Source of the DNA: Sapria himalayana
Lineage: Eukaryota > Streptophyta > Magnoliopsida > Malpighiales > Rafflesiaceae
NCBI GenBank assembly: GCA_029783825.1
Contig: JAREIK010002644.1
Span: 62,453 to 126,452, forward strand
Reading direction: 5' to 3'
DNA: 64,000 nucleotides
The position numbers were made by a program, and so were the translations under genes. Shown piece by piece: positions 35,556 through 47,370 of this stretch (position 1 is the first letter of the stretch; each line of letters starts with the position of its first letter). A model generated the notes under the pieces. It worked only from the letters and a program-made list of their open reading frames with translations, was not told the DNA's origin and made no database searches.

Positions 35556-36159
35556 CAAAAAATTGAGCCCCAATATTTTATTTACACAATTATGATTATA
35601 TTTTATAAATAATTTTTACTTTTATTATATAAATGTAATATACTATACTATATTGTATTAGAAATGTAATATAAAAAACTATGTTTTAATGTAGAAATAT
35701 TTAAAATTTTAAGAAATTGTAATAATTTAAAATAATAATTTTAGTTTTGGTATTGTATTTTTATTATTTACAATAATTTATACGATCAAGATGGGTCTGT
35801 TGGAATTACAAAAGCATACCTCCCCGATGTTCGCCGTGCCCCAATCTCTCCTTTCTCCTCCCACCTCTCACCCCTGGCACGCAAACCCTACCTGATTCAA
35901 CTCTTCCTCCTCTCCTTTTCAATAACCAAAAAAATGCCAGATCTTTCCGCCATCATCAAAGTACGAAGGTATCTTTTAAAACTTTCTCCTCTCCTTTTTA
36001 ATCTTCAAGTTTCAACACGATTTTTTCTTCGATAATCTTAACTTTCCAAATCTATTTCACACCAGGTATATTTAGATTCTATGTCTTTGTGTTCGAATCT
36101 GATATGCATGAACGTTTATGTAAGGCAGTATGCACATATATACGTAGTATGCAAACACG

Positions 36160-36320
36160 CTTGTATATACGCGCGCGAGCTCGCACGCGCGCAAACACAC
36201 GCATACACGCACACACGCATACACGCACACACGCACACACGCACACACGCACACACGCACACACGCACAAGCATACGCACACACGCGCAAGCATACGCAC
36301 ACACGCACACACACAAACGT
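36160..36320. repeat. CACACG / CACGCA tandem repeat
   Basis: A (CGCG) start followed by alternating CACACG, CATACG and CACACA units. The strict purine-pyrimidine alternation with CG steps favours left-handed DNA. Open frames in both strands here (His-Thr-Arg or Cys-Val-Arg repeats) are artefacts. Confidence 0.95.
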
Positions 36321-36359
36321 AGATACATATATTTTGCTGTCAAATATACTATGATATAT

Positions 36360-36478
36360 AAATATATAAATAAATAAATAAATAAATAAATAACTATATA
36401 TACATGTATATATATATACTAACGGCAGTGTGTATACATACATACATACATATACATATACATATATATATATATATT

Positions 36479-36526
<48 letters not shown>

Positions 36527-36530
36527 CATA
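36360..36530. repeat. AAAT and TA microsatellites
   Basis: (AAAT)n at about 36365-36392, CATA units, then (TA)n at about 36486-36522. Confidence 0.95.
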
Positions 36531-36584
36531 TATGCAGTTGTCTGTGTAAATGTATGTATGTGTCTATGAACTGATCTTTATGCA

Positions 36585-36860
36585 AATATTGTTTTGTATA
36601 CATTAATGTGCATATACTCTAGACATGTATGTACTTCTATGTACTTCTATGTACATATACAATTATCATATATGTACATTCTATACATTACAATAGGCAT
36701 GTATGTACCTATATCTAAGACATGTATCTATATGTTTTATTGTGTGTATATATATATATATATATCTACATGTATGTATATATGATAGTCATGTTTGTAC
36801 ATCTATTTACATCGACATGTACATTCATCGACAGCATCACATATTTAAAACCTACATTAC
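36585..36860. repeat. CATGTATGTACAT-type satellite-like stretch
   Basis: Loose repeats of ACATGTATGTAC and TATGTACAT. The same words fill 54590-54720 in the right palindrome region, in line with shared ancestry. Reading frames here (Met-Tyr-Ile-Cys-rich) are not genes. Confidence 0.7.
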
Positions 36861-37108
36861 AGTTCATATACACAGCATGACAGCAATATACATGTATTTT
36901 CACATGTTGCAAATACTTGCCTTTGGGGAGGTAATCTTCTTGTTTGAAGTGGTGATCTTGTTGAGAATTCTAATTGCATGAAGATGTTTGCATTGGGTGC
37001 ATTATCCTATTCCAGTTTGGTGACTAGATTTCTAATGTATATTTACTAAAAGTTTTTGATCTTATTTGATATCAATTGCTGCAAACACTTGATTTCAAAT
37101 TTTATTTA

Positions 37109-37111
37109 GAG

Positions 37112-37166
<55 letters not shown>
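37109..37166. repeat. TA microsatellite
   Basis: About 28 uninterrupted TA units within copy A. Confidence 0.97.
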
Positions 37167-37168
<2 letters not shown>

Positions 37169-37260
37169 TGTTATATTAAGATTTGTGTTCACTCTCTTCA
37201 CATCTCATACATGGAGTTTCTAGGGGGAATATTAATAGAAAATAACTAAGATATTAAGTA

Positions 37261-38159
37261 AGTTCCTATTAAAGTAATGCTTATGATATTTTCTTCTATT
37301 TTTGTGTTTTTAATAAATTTTTTAGTTTTAAAATATGCAAATTGCCTCATAGTTTGTGTGATTTACCCATACATATGTAAGTCGCACAAACTATTCAACA
37401 TATTATATAAGTATTTTTTAAATATGAAATTTCTCAATCATTCATAGTTAACTAGTATTTATTCACTACATACATCGAATATATATTTCTTATTATATAT
37501 AGCTTAATTTTTTATATCATAATAATTTTTCAATTTGTTTTATTTATATTTATAAATTTTAGTTATTAAATTCTTATTTCATTTTCATTCAATATAAGCA
37601 TATTGACTAAATTCATATTTATGAATGTAGTTCACAATTCAAGTGATAGAAATTAATTGATTCGAAATTGAAATTTAAAATTGTTTATAATTATTCATAT
37701 TTTTATGATGATTTTATATCATAAAAATATTTAGGAATTTTATTGTTTATAATTATTTATTTGTTTGTTTGTTTATGTATTTTTATTATTATTATTTTTG
37801 GTTAAATTTATTCCGGTCAAATGTAGTAATTTCTAACAAGGGAGCCTCCATTATGTATTAGAGACATTGTCCTTTATAAAGGGTGTTTGATAATTTTTAA
37901 TTAATATTTAGTTTTATACTTTAATTATGTTTTGTAAATAATGTTAGTGTGTGTGTGTGTGTGTCAAGGTTGGCTAAATTGATTATTTTAAATAAGGAAT
38001 ATCTCATATTGGATTTAATATATTATACAATAGATGCATTATAGTTTGTAATTAATTTTTTAATTTAGTAGTCTATTTATATTTATTAGTAGGTAATATT
38101 CCATCTGCCCAAATTTGTCAGGCTAGTTATATCAAACAAAGTTTGATTTAATTTAATAT
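37261..38159. other. AT-rich DNA
   Basis: No gene. It includes (GT)n at about 37949-37964 and a TTTG run near 37760. Confidence 0.5.
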
Positions 38160-38480
38160 GATTTATTTGGTTTTATTTATTTTTTTGGCTCAATTTGGCT
38201 GGGTTCTTGGAGGGCAAGCTCACCATGGCTCGTGGCTGGGTTGGTCGGAGTGGTTTGAGTTGGGTCGGGTCTTTTTTAAAAAATTTAGGGTTTTGGGTGG
38301 GGCGTTGTTGCTCCTTTGTTGCTCGTTGGGCATGCCAAGCCATCACATGTTGGGCATTGCCACGTTGTTCCCACGGGCGTCGCTCGGTGCGAGGTTTCCC
38401 ATGTTGTACTCATGTGCTAGGTACTTGAGGCGTGTCTCCCACGGCTTACGGTCTAAAAATCCTTGGCATTCCACTGTATT
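38160..38480. mobile_element. GC-rich island related to the hAT-like fragment at 420-920
   Basis: It shares GGCTCAATTTGG and CATCACATGTTGGG with the first hAT-like fragment, in the same order, within an otherwise very AT-rich region. It has no clear ends. Frames at 38158-38637 and 38195-38428 are composition-driven and lack any domain. Confidence 0.45.
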
Positions 38481-38879
38481 GGATGGTTTATACAAATTAG
38501 TTGGTAGAGTTATTGTATATAAAGATTATCATGATTTTTTAGGTAAAGTTTTGATCAAGAATGAATATTTAAATTTCTTAATACTCTATATTGTATTTCA
38601 TAACTATTTATTAAAATTCTCTAAAATTTTAAAATAATTAAATTAATCTATAATTTTTTTCATTAAATACATACATATCATCATAAAGTATCAAAATATA
38701 TACAAAAGTTTTATAGTTCAAGTATTAAACATATACAAGTTTTCACCTAAAGTAAATATTGACATAAAAATATACATATATATTAAGAATAATACAAATT
38801 TATAATTTCACATATAAAAAAGAAAAATAACACAATCTTAAATTGAACAAAAATATGAAAACCACAAACTTAAGTGTTA
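38481..38879. other. AT-rich DNA
   Basis: No feature recognised. Confidence 0.4.
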
Positions 38880-40254
38880 AAAGACAAATATGGGAGACTC
38901 AAGAGGGACAAAATAAATAATTTCTTATGGATTTGATTGGGAATCACATGCATTTTCTTTTGACATGATTCATGCCCACCACAATCTTCTATTTTATAAG
39001 CTACCCATGGTCTAATAGAAATGAGGTGAATAGTATTATCTAATATAGTTTCCCATCTATTACACCCAACTTTGCGTAAGATAAGATTGGTTTATGTGAT
39101 CATCTTGTAATCCTTTCCCATATCTATATACATCTTTAAGTGGTTTTGTGTTAAACTTCAAGTTGGACAATAATTTTTTTGTTTTAATAGTCTTACAAGG
39201 AATTCAAAAAAATGATTATTTTTCTACCATGTTCGTTGCAACTTCCAATTTATTTTTTGAAAAAATTAAAAATATATTATTTATAAATATATCAAAATAT
39301 TTTCATCTATATATGGTGTGTACTACAAAAAAACTTCTATTTATTATACTGTTATAGTGTTGGCCCACTTCATTTCTTGTAAGTTTTATTTTTAAAATAT
39401 AACAATTGAGCCCCTCATGCCAAGCTCTAAGTGTCTTTTTAAAAGTAACAAGAGTTTTTCAAAGCTTATAAACATGACTGATTTTTTAGACATCAAAAGA
39501 TCTCACTTGTGTTTTTGTACTTTATATTGATAAACTAAATTAGAAATATACTTTTGTATCTATTTGAAATATTTTAAATTCAAGAAGTAAAGTATGAACG
39601 TGAGTATTCTAATAGGCTCAAGTCTTAGTATTGATCAAAAGTTTTATCAAAATATATTCTTTATATATATTATTTGATAATTGAGAAGCCAACCCAATTT
39701 CATTTTTTTAAAGTTATTAGGTTTCATCCATTTTATTGTATAAAAATGATACAATTGTTGATGAATAATGATAACTTAAACTATATCACTCAATGTTTAA
39801 CTACATGATTTTTGGGATGTTGTGGGAGCTCAAAATATATGTTTGTGTACTTGAGATAAAATTTAATAATATTGGATTTTTAAAACTATATTTTTTTATT
39901 ACTAGCAATCTTATTTATGAAATTATATTTTTCATTGAAATTTTTGCGTATGTCTGAAGAATTTATCTATCATGATAAACATGTACTCAATATAGGTATA
40001 TTGCACTAATGGGATTTATTTGTATGAGCTCTAATGAGCCAAAAGATTAATTGTTATTAATTATAATAAAAAGACTCATATTTTGTTTTTATTTCATACA
40101 ATCATCACGATAAAGCAATCAAGAATTTTCTAAAAATAGATATTAATTTGACAAGTTAAAATTATAATATTCAACAAAACATGAGCAATAATACTGAGAG
40201 ATAATTAATTGAGATAATTTTTGACCACTCAATTATCCTGATATTTAGAATATC
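38880..40254 (-). repeat. Dispersed repeat, inverted relative to 56230-56790
   Basis: GATTGGGAATCACATGCATTT (split here: GATTGGGAATC, ACATGCATTT) near 38935 pairs with the reverse complement of 56690-56740. GGGAGCTCAAAATATATGTT near 39825 pairs with 56440-56500, and GAGCTCTAATGAGCC near 40025 with 56265-56285. The left copy is longer and contains extra sequence. It extends the inverted symmetry of the large palindrome outwards. No gene is seen; the frame 39148-39357 is not convincing. Confidence 0.55.
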
Positions 40255-40507
40255 TAGAAAGATAATATTAAAAAATTGAGCCCTCCTAGATACTTATGTT
40301 GTAATTACTATTTGAATTATAATCATATGTAGGATACCAATATTTTAATAAATAATGTTTATTTTTATTATAAAAATGTAACATATTACATTGTATTAGA
40401 AATATAATATAAAAATTGTGTTTTAATGTAGAAATATTTAAAATTTCAAGGAATTAAAAATTAAAAATTATAATTTTTATATTGAAGTTATATTTATATT
40501 AAAAAGG

Positions 40508-41335
40508 AAGCACGTATATGGGACACGTGGACACGGTTGCGGACACGACACGGATACATGTCCGATATGTTACGTGGTATATCGTTGACCAATCCATGTT
40601 TGATACGCCACGTGGCATATCGGACGGATGCGTTGGATGCCATATCCATGCCGACAACGCCGAGTGGTCGACGTTCGACTACGTCGAGTGGCCAACGTCG
40701 CTCATGATGACGAATGGTCGATTCTTTGGGGCGGCGGGGGTTGGCGTGTTTTTGTCGGGAGGCAGGGGGCACGATTCTGTGAGCAGGGCAGGGCGCAATT
40801 CTGTGGGCTAGGCAGGGCGCAATTCTGTGGGCTGGGCAGGGCACGATTCTGTTGGCTGGGCAGGGCACTATTCTGTGGGCTGGGCATGGCTCGATTCTGT
40901 GGGCTGGGCAGGGCGTGATTCTGTAGGTTGGGTAGGGCATGATTCTGTAGGCTGGGCGTGTGATTCTTAATTTATAAATATTTTTTATTTTATAAAATAA
41001 AAAATATATATTTTTTATAATATAAGATAATTATAAAATATTATATTATAAAATAAGATAATTATAAATATTATCTTATAAAATAAAATATTTTTATTTA
41101 ATAAAATAAAAAAAAATATTTATTTTATAAGATAAAATAAAATATCATATTATATTTTATTTTATAAAATACCTAATATTTATAAAGAAAATAAAATTTA
41201 TTTTTATTTTATTTTTTTTATCATGTCGTATCCTAGTCACATCCGTATCTTAGTTTTTTAAAATTTGTCATGTCCCGGTATTCTGCCGTGTTGTATCCCC
41301 GTATTCGTATTCGTGTCCGTGCTTCTTAGTATATT
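40508..41335. mobile_element. Non-autonomous element with AAGCACG ends, GTGTCCG-rich
   Basis: The left end AAGCACGTATATGGGACACG and right end TCGTGTCCGTGCTT are inverted versions of each other (AAGCACGNNNACG). The inside has a GC-rich left half with GGACACG words and two near-palindromes around CACGTGG or TACGTGG (about 40560-40585 and 40600-40625), a 24-bp minisatellite, an AT-rich middle of TTATAAAATA units, and a TCATGTCGTATCCTAG right part. A second copy begins near 63545. I see no target duplication. It cuts copy B in two, so it is the younger insertion. Confidence 0.6.
40768..40968. repeat. 24-bp GC-rich minisatellite, about eight units
   Basis: Units close to GGCAGGGCGCAATTCTGTGG plus GCTG follow head to tail, with GC-to-AT drift towards the right end. 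Because 24 is a multiple of three, several frames on both strands stay open and give 8-residue repeats (Gly-Leu-Gly-Arg-Ala-Gln-Phe-Cys on the forward strand, Pro-Cys-Pro-Ala-His-Arg-Ile-Ala on the reverse). These are unlikely to be proteins. Confidence 0.9.
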
Positions 41336-41774
41336 ATATACGATAAATAGTTCGATAGGAGAAATAAATAATATGATTATGTTTATTATGAATTGCATAA
41401 GCTTCACTCTTCAATAATATTCAATATTGCTTCACTCTCTCCCTTCTCGCCTCCCACCGGTAAATCCTAATTGCTCCCCTCTTCCTCATATCACTTTCAA
41501 TAACCTAAACTCATTTGAATTTCTTTCAAAAAAATGTCACATTTTTTCATTATCTTCAAATTATTGAGATCTTTTTCAAAATGTTTCTCTACTTGTAGGT
41601 ATGTACGCTTATATAGGGTAGTATGCATAAACAAGGCATAAACATGCATGCAAAAACACATGCATGTGCCGCACGCTCTTATGCGTGCGTTCACATTCTG
41701 CACACTCTTACACATGTGTTCATATGTCGTAGACTACTGTGCAAATGTTCACATGCCGCACTCTTATGCATGCT

Positions 41775-41832
41775 TGCAAGCACAACACACACACACACAC
41801 ACACACATATAAATGCACACACACACATGCAT
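41775..41832. repeat. CA microsatellite
   Basis: Two (AC)n runs separated by a short ATATAAATG segment. Confidence 0.95.
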
Positions 41833-43961
41833 ACTTATATTTTGTTGTCAAATATACAATGAAACATTTAATTTCATTAGGCACAAAGTCCTTTACAAAG
41901 CTTTGCTAAAACTATTTTAATTTGGTAAGCACATAAGTATTTATATTTACTAAAAAAAAATAAATAAATATAGGTGTTTTATGCACATTCGAAATAATAC
42001 ACAAAATTATGTCAGAGCTTAACTATTTTGATCATAAAACATTAAATGATAAAAAAAATCTAGGATGGATGCATATGACAGAGCATATACTTTATTTCCA
42101 CAATTTTCTTGATAATTCTACGTTCTTCGATCTTGTCTTTTTTTCTTGTTCACTAGGTACCTGTGCATAGATAAAAACTACGTGATAAGTATTTTTATGT
42201 TTAGTGGTTATATATAGTTCTCTTTTTATTTTAATTTAAATCAAATCATTAAATTTCTAAAGACAATGTTTTCATATTTTCTTAAATGACCAAGGTAGTA
42301 CAATACATACATAAAGATATATTTTTATTTAATCAATTATAATTCCTTGGTCATCTTAAATTTTGTATTTTCATGTACAATAAATTATTCAAATCATAAT
42401 TCATATATTTTTAACTCTTATCGAATTTAACTATGCTTTTGGTGCAAAGGACAACGAATCACTGGCACGGTCTCCCTCGGGCTGCACGTCGCTGTAAAAA
42501 TAATGATTTCAAAAAAATATGTACTAGTTTGGTGTATACTTTTGATACTATTCTGTTTGATTATGGATTGATATGCCATAATAGTATGTTTGTTTGAATC
42601 TTATTGGATATTTTGGACATTCAAATTATTGGATTATGGGCATTCAAATTAATATTGGATATTTTTTGGATTGATATGCCATAATACTATTCTGTTCGAT
42701 TATAAAATTATGTTCGATTATGGGCATTCAAATTATTTATAAGAAAATATAATATTGGATATTTTTTTATAAAAATAAATCATTTTAATACTAATGTAAT
42801 GTTCATGTTATTTATTTCACAATCAATTAATTTCTCAAAATTTTTTACATAAATTAATTTGTAATTTATTTTATAATTTATATGTATCAAATTAATTTTA
42901 AATAATTTAATATGCAATTTAAATATTTTGGAGATAGAGATTCAAAATAATGAGAGAAAGTATAGAACAAACTCAAAATATAAGATACTTTGACTCTAAT
43001 CATTGGAAATCTCAATTTTAGCTTGGGCTTTCCTCTTTGTTATCTTATATTCTAATACAATTAAAGAATAATATTATTCATGTATGCTATTAATTATTCT
43101 TAGGATTGATCTTCAGAGCTCAATATCCTAAAACTCAAGTAATGACATTTTAATGCAAAATCTATTGTCTCACTATATTCACCTACTGTTATTCTTGATT
43201 TCTAAGATCCTTTTGGTTTCTAATTTAATAAAATTTTCTACTACATTATTTTTCTAAAAGTTTAGTTTAACCAAAATACTATGATTATTTGAAACTAACC
43301 TTAAAGCCCATATTCAGTAGCTTTATTGTTTAATTTGTTCATGATTTTTTCTATGCATTCATAGCTCAATCTATTAAGGTTCTTTACTAATTGGAATCAC
43401 TTTATTTGGATGGTTATAATGAAATCTATAGCTAAAAGAAAAATAAGTATTTTTCTCCAAATTCAAACACAAGAAAAGAGGTATCAGGGTTTGATTTCTT
43501 ATCTCAAATTTCTTACTTATTTCAATAATAAGGTTCTTCATTGTTCTTGTTCACCTTAGTTATAGATTTTTATAGAGAAAATTATAAATCTCTTCATTCA
43601 CAAACGCTAACTCTTTATCTTTTTTTTTTAAATAATAATTGCTTAATGAGAAGATATCTGCAAGGTCAAAATAAAGTTTTTACATCTCAAATTCCCAACG
43701 CTATGTTTAGTTATACATTAATTCTCATTACTCATTTTTGGCAATTTAACACTTCATATCTTTTTTATTTAATTTTTTTTAATTACAATTACACTTTGTC
43801 ATTTATGCTTCTCATTTATGACTTAAGTTCTTATTTGATATTGCGATAAATTTTATTTTATACTATAAACACAAAATAAAAATATTATTAAAATACTATG
43901 GTATTTTTGGAGTGTTACAATGGAGCTCCATGCAAGCTCCATCGAGTTTTTTGTGGAGCAG

Positions 43962-44003
43962 GGGTGAGGAGCGAGGAGCGGGGGGCGGGGTCGAGGGAAA
44001 AGA
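43962..44003. other. G-rich tract
   Basis: GGGGTGAGGAGCGAGGAGCG followed by GGGGGCGGGGTCGAGGG: at least four G-runs within about 40 bases, in an otherwise AT-rich region. It could fold into a G-quadruplex. Confidence 0.6.
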
Positions 44004-44020
44004 GAGAAGCTCGTCTTTAA

Positions 44021-44061
44021 TTTCATTAATAAATAGTATCACATACTATTTATTAATGAAA
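44021..44061. repeat. Perfect 18-bp hairpin with 5-nt loop
   Basis: TTTCATTAATAAATAGTA is followed by the loop TCACA and by its exact reverse complement. It could be the core or joined ends of a foldback element, or a replication-slippage product. Confidence 0.9.
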
Positions 44062-45457
44062 AAATATATTTAAATTTTTAATTTGAATTTGATAACATTA
44101 TTTTAAATTTTTTAAAATTTAATATATTATAAAATATTTATTAAAGTATTTCTTGCTATTTTATTTTATTTTTATTATTTTATAAATTATTTATTTAATT
44201 ATATTTATATTCAAGCCGCGTCTTAAAAATACTTTTTAAAACTTTGATTTTTTAATATTTTTATTTATGATATTTTATTTTATATTTTCTAAAATATTAA
44301 TTAATTATATACTGTGATGCTCAAAAAATTTAGGCATTAATGTCTCGAGGCATAACTCTTATCTAATTAACATAAACATGCCTCATCTTATGTTTTGGTC
44401 TTTTAAAAATTTGATATATACAATAGACATATATATACATATACGTAAAATATTTAACTATATATTATATTGTGTGTGTATATATATATGATTGTCATGT
44501 TTGTACTTGTATATACATAAACACGTACATTTAACTACAACATTATATACTTACATATTGTTGTGTATTATATATACACAACAATATATATATATATAAA
44601 GGAGCACATTTGTTTGATATGAATATGTGGACGTTGATAATGTATGTGAATATTATATTGTGTAATATTCAATTACACACATAAGCTTTGTATTTGTGAT
44701 ATTTTAAATTTTTATCATGTATGTGAATATCTAATATCTATTATTTGTATCCGTGGTTCCATGTTTTAATTATGGATGTTAAAATAATATGGCATGTAGA
44801 AAAATCATTTAATAAAATTAATCTGTAATTTTTTGATATATTTTTTGATTGTGATAATTATCATGTAATTTGTGTTATTTAATCGTGTCTTGTGTACATT
44901 ATTATTATTTATCAATATCATGATATCTAAAAGAATTTAAATATCACATAATTACAAATACTTTGATGTGAATTTTTTTTTAAAATCACAATTTAATATT
45001 CAATAATTTTTATTTTTCATTTTATATATATAGAGAATATGTTTTAAAAATATTCAATAAATGTTGGACATGTCAACTTTCTTTTTTAAAAAATTGCTAT
45101 TTCTTCGATAATTATATTTAATATTTATAATATATAAATTATGAATCTTTGTTGTGAATGGTTCAATAATGATTTAACTTTATTCATATATTTTTCATGG
45201 CTTTATTTTTGTTGTGAATGGTTCAATATCATCACATAATTATTTCATATATTCCTTGTTATAATATTTTTAATGGTTTTATTTTTGTAATTCAATGTTA
45301 TAAATTTATGTTAGAAAATAATACTTATTGTCTAACTATAGGATGAGATGTATTTATTAATGCTAAAAGAACTATACAGTGGATGCCTTGAAAAGGTTTG
45401 TTATGATGGCAAGTTTTTTGGTTGGTCGTCCAATAGTCTCAAGTTTGACAATAAATA

Positions 45458-45667
45458 ATGATAAAAATAAAAATTTTATTCATGAGATACATTACAAGTA
45501 ACTTTCAATTAGTTTTATCTATCTCATTGCCACACGAAATAACATCAGTCGATCTTAGTCAAGCATATTTGAGATTCATCTATAGAAAGTCAATAAAGCA
45601 CTTGTTTTTGGGTGATAATATTTTTTATTTTTGGGTTAACATATTTTTCTTACATAATGTCATTTAG
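45458..45667 (+). other. Open frame in the left arm, not recognised
   Basis: A 69-residue frame (LPHEITSVDLSQAYLRFIYR within it) that lacks a known domain. Whether it is exonic is unclear; it lies upstream of the exon-like modules and could belong to the same decayed gene. Probably chance. Confidence 0.15.
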
Positions 45668-45942
45668 ATTTCAAATAATGGATTTTAATTCCATGATGCT
45701 CTTTCCTATGTATCTCAAATGTGGATTTACTTAATAAATGTTGTATAATAATTGCTCTGGTGATTTATGTTGTATAAATATTGTATTTCTAATGATGTAT
45801 TTCTAATGTGGATTTCATATAAATGTTGTATACATGTTTTACGCTGTTGCTAAGTTCATATTTTATATATCAGCTGATTTATGTTTGATGAATAATTTTT
45901 TTTTTCATTAAGTTTCTCTATTCTTCTTTTATGCTTAATCAG

Positions 45943-46018
45943 GATTTATTTTTGGCTTGGGCCACATTTGTCTTTGCTCCTACGACATCTACAGTATCTT
46001 GTCCATTTATCCCACGAG
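45943..46018 (+). pseudogene. Exon-like module 1
   Basis: A 76-nt block set between TTAATCAG (acceptor-like) and GTAAGAAT (donor-like). The next 230 bases repeat the whole arrangement. Translation in one frame gives WATFVFAPTTSTVSCPF. I do not recognise a family. The same block lies inverted at 53444-53518. Confidence 0.4.
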
Positions 46019-46168
46019 GTAAGAATTTAGTTATTGTTGAGATTTGTTTTGATAATATTAGTTTTGCTTAGTTCTTAAAGTAAATCTTTTATTATTAGAA
46101 ATTATTTTTTTGATTAATAGTTTCTTGTATTATAAAGTTTTCTCATTCTTTTTTTAATACTTAATCAG

Positions 46169-46249
46169 GATTCTATGTAGCTTGAGGGATCCTAGTCTTT
46201 GCTATTTCTGCTATGACATCTTTATGATCATGTTCATCAATCTAACGAG
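46169..46249 (+). pseudogene. Exon-like module 2, tandem duplicate of module 1
   Basis: An 81-nt block with the same TTAATCAG and GTAAGAAT borders and related content (CTTTGCTATTTCTGCTATGA for CTTTGCTCCTACGACAT), now with in-frame stops. The intron sequence downstream (TTTAGTTATT) is copied too, so the duplication took in exon and intron flanks. Confidence 0.4.
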
Positions 46250-47370
46250 GTAAGAATTTAGTTATTATTTAAGCTTGTTTTATTTCTGCGAAGATATTAA
46301 AATGATAAAAATTTTGATATTAATGTTATTTATTATTATTAGAAAATAAGTTAAAAAGTAGAAAATATTGTACACATAAAAAAATAAATGTCTTTCCTTT
46401 TTCATAGCTGCATATTTGGATATGTTTATGTTTTATATTTATTTTGTGTACTTGGAGCATTTTAGAAAATTACTTTTTAATTTTAGAATCTGGTCGACTT
46501 AACATATCACATATATAAAAAATAAGTATTATATAAAATTTATCAAATTTTATCATAAATATTTACTTAAAATTTGAATGCTATCTAAATATAATATTTT
46601 TAAAATTTTATTTTTTGTTATCGATGTATTCATTTTACTAGAATTTATTTGAACTAATTATACAAAAATGAATTATTATGGGATGTCGAAAGTTTAAAGG
46701 ATAAATACCTAAGGAAGTGGTTAAATTTTCATTATATTTATATTTTAAAATATTGTATATTAAATTTATTCATATGTTTATGGATATAATATTAAAAATG
46801 TATGTATTTATCAAAGATAATATATTTTTTAAGAAGCAACACAAATATGTATTTTCATATTTTCATATATGAAAGTTTCAGCTAGAATATTAATAAAAAA
46901 ATAAATAGTAAAGTAAGGGAATACCTATTAAAGTAATGATCATCATTTGATATGAGCAATAATGACATAATTATTTTATTGATTATTTATGTTGATATTA
47001 TTTTTTTTTATGCAAAATAAAAAAATTAGTATGACCTAGCTCAATAAGATTTTGTTGGTATAGTATTAGAAGGATAATCTTCTGACATATAAGTATTTTT
47101 ATGATATAGATATTGTTTATTTTCTGAAAGATGTCATCTTATCATAGGAATATGTGTGCTTATTTTTTTTATAAAGATTTATATTTTTGGGTTGTACTCT
47201 TATTAGATATTTTTATAAAGATTTATATTTTATCGTTAACGTGTCTTTATTCATTTATATTACTTATTTTAAGATAACAAGAAAAAAATATAATTATGAT
47301 TAGGTTATATATAACATACGTAGTAAGTATATTTAATTGATTTATAGATTTTACTTGAAATATTCATCTT

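Larger units (their letters stand above)
35556..37260 (+). repeat. Dispersed repeat, copy A (with gene-5'-end-like segment)
   Basis: It opens AATTGAGCCCCAATATTT and then repeats the ATTAGAAATGTAATATA and TTTTAATGTAGAAATATTT words found at 40255-40460 and, inverted, near 55190-55345. A CT-rich leader (about 35840-35930) leads to a short open segment from ATG at 35934 to a GT donor at 35969. The first codons read MPDLSAIIKVR. The rest is microsatellite. Near 37205-37270 it matches the palindrome arm at 46880-46950. It looks like a transposon that captured the start of a gene, or a decayed gene copied several times. Confidence 0.5.
40255..41640 (+). repeat. Dispersed repeat, copy B, split by an insertion
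   Basis: It opens AATTGAGCCCTCCTAGATAC, close to the reverse complement of 55320-55350, and shares ATTAGAAATATAATATA and TTTAATGTAGAAATATTT with copy A. After the insertion at 40508-41335 it continues with a CT-rich leader (about 41400-41500) and a short ATG segment at 41534 that aligns with the ATG segment at 35934 of copy A but has drifted. Confidence 0.5.
41870..44404. other. AT-rich insert in the left palindrome side
   Basis: This 2.5 kb has no counterpart in the right palindrome side or copy A. No gene was recognised; the frame 43541-43849 is Phe/Leu/Tyr-rich noise. Around 42560-42760 words such as TGATATGCCATAATA and ATTATGGGCATTCAAATTA occur twice, showing local duplication. A GC-rich segment at about 43919-44005 and a perfect hairpin follow. 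Confidence 0.45.

Noticed and set aside
36079..36443. Cys/Val/Arg-rich and His/Thr/Arg-rich frames
   Set aside because: By-products of the CACACG microsatellite in all phases.
38158..38637. 159-residue forward open frame
   Set aside because: Only its first part covers a GC-rich transposon-like island. Composition changes abruptly and no domain is seen.
40494..40940. 148-residue reverse frame with Pro-Cys-Pro-Ala-His-Arg-Ile repeats
   Set aside because: Created by a 24-bp minisatellite whose length is a multiple of three. Other frames are open too.
43541..43849. 102-residue Phe/Leu/Tyr-rich frame resembling a membrane protein
   Set aside because: T-rich DNA gives such hydrophobic runs by chance. 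No family resemblance was seen.
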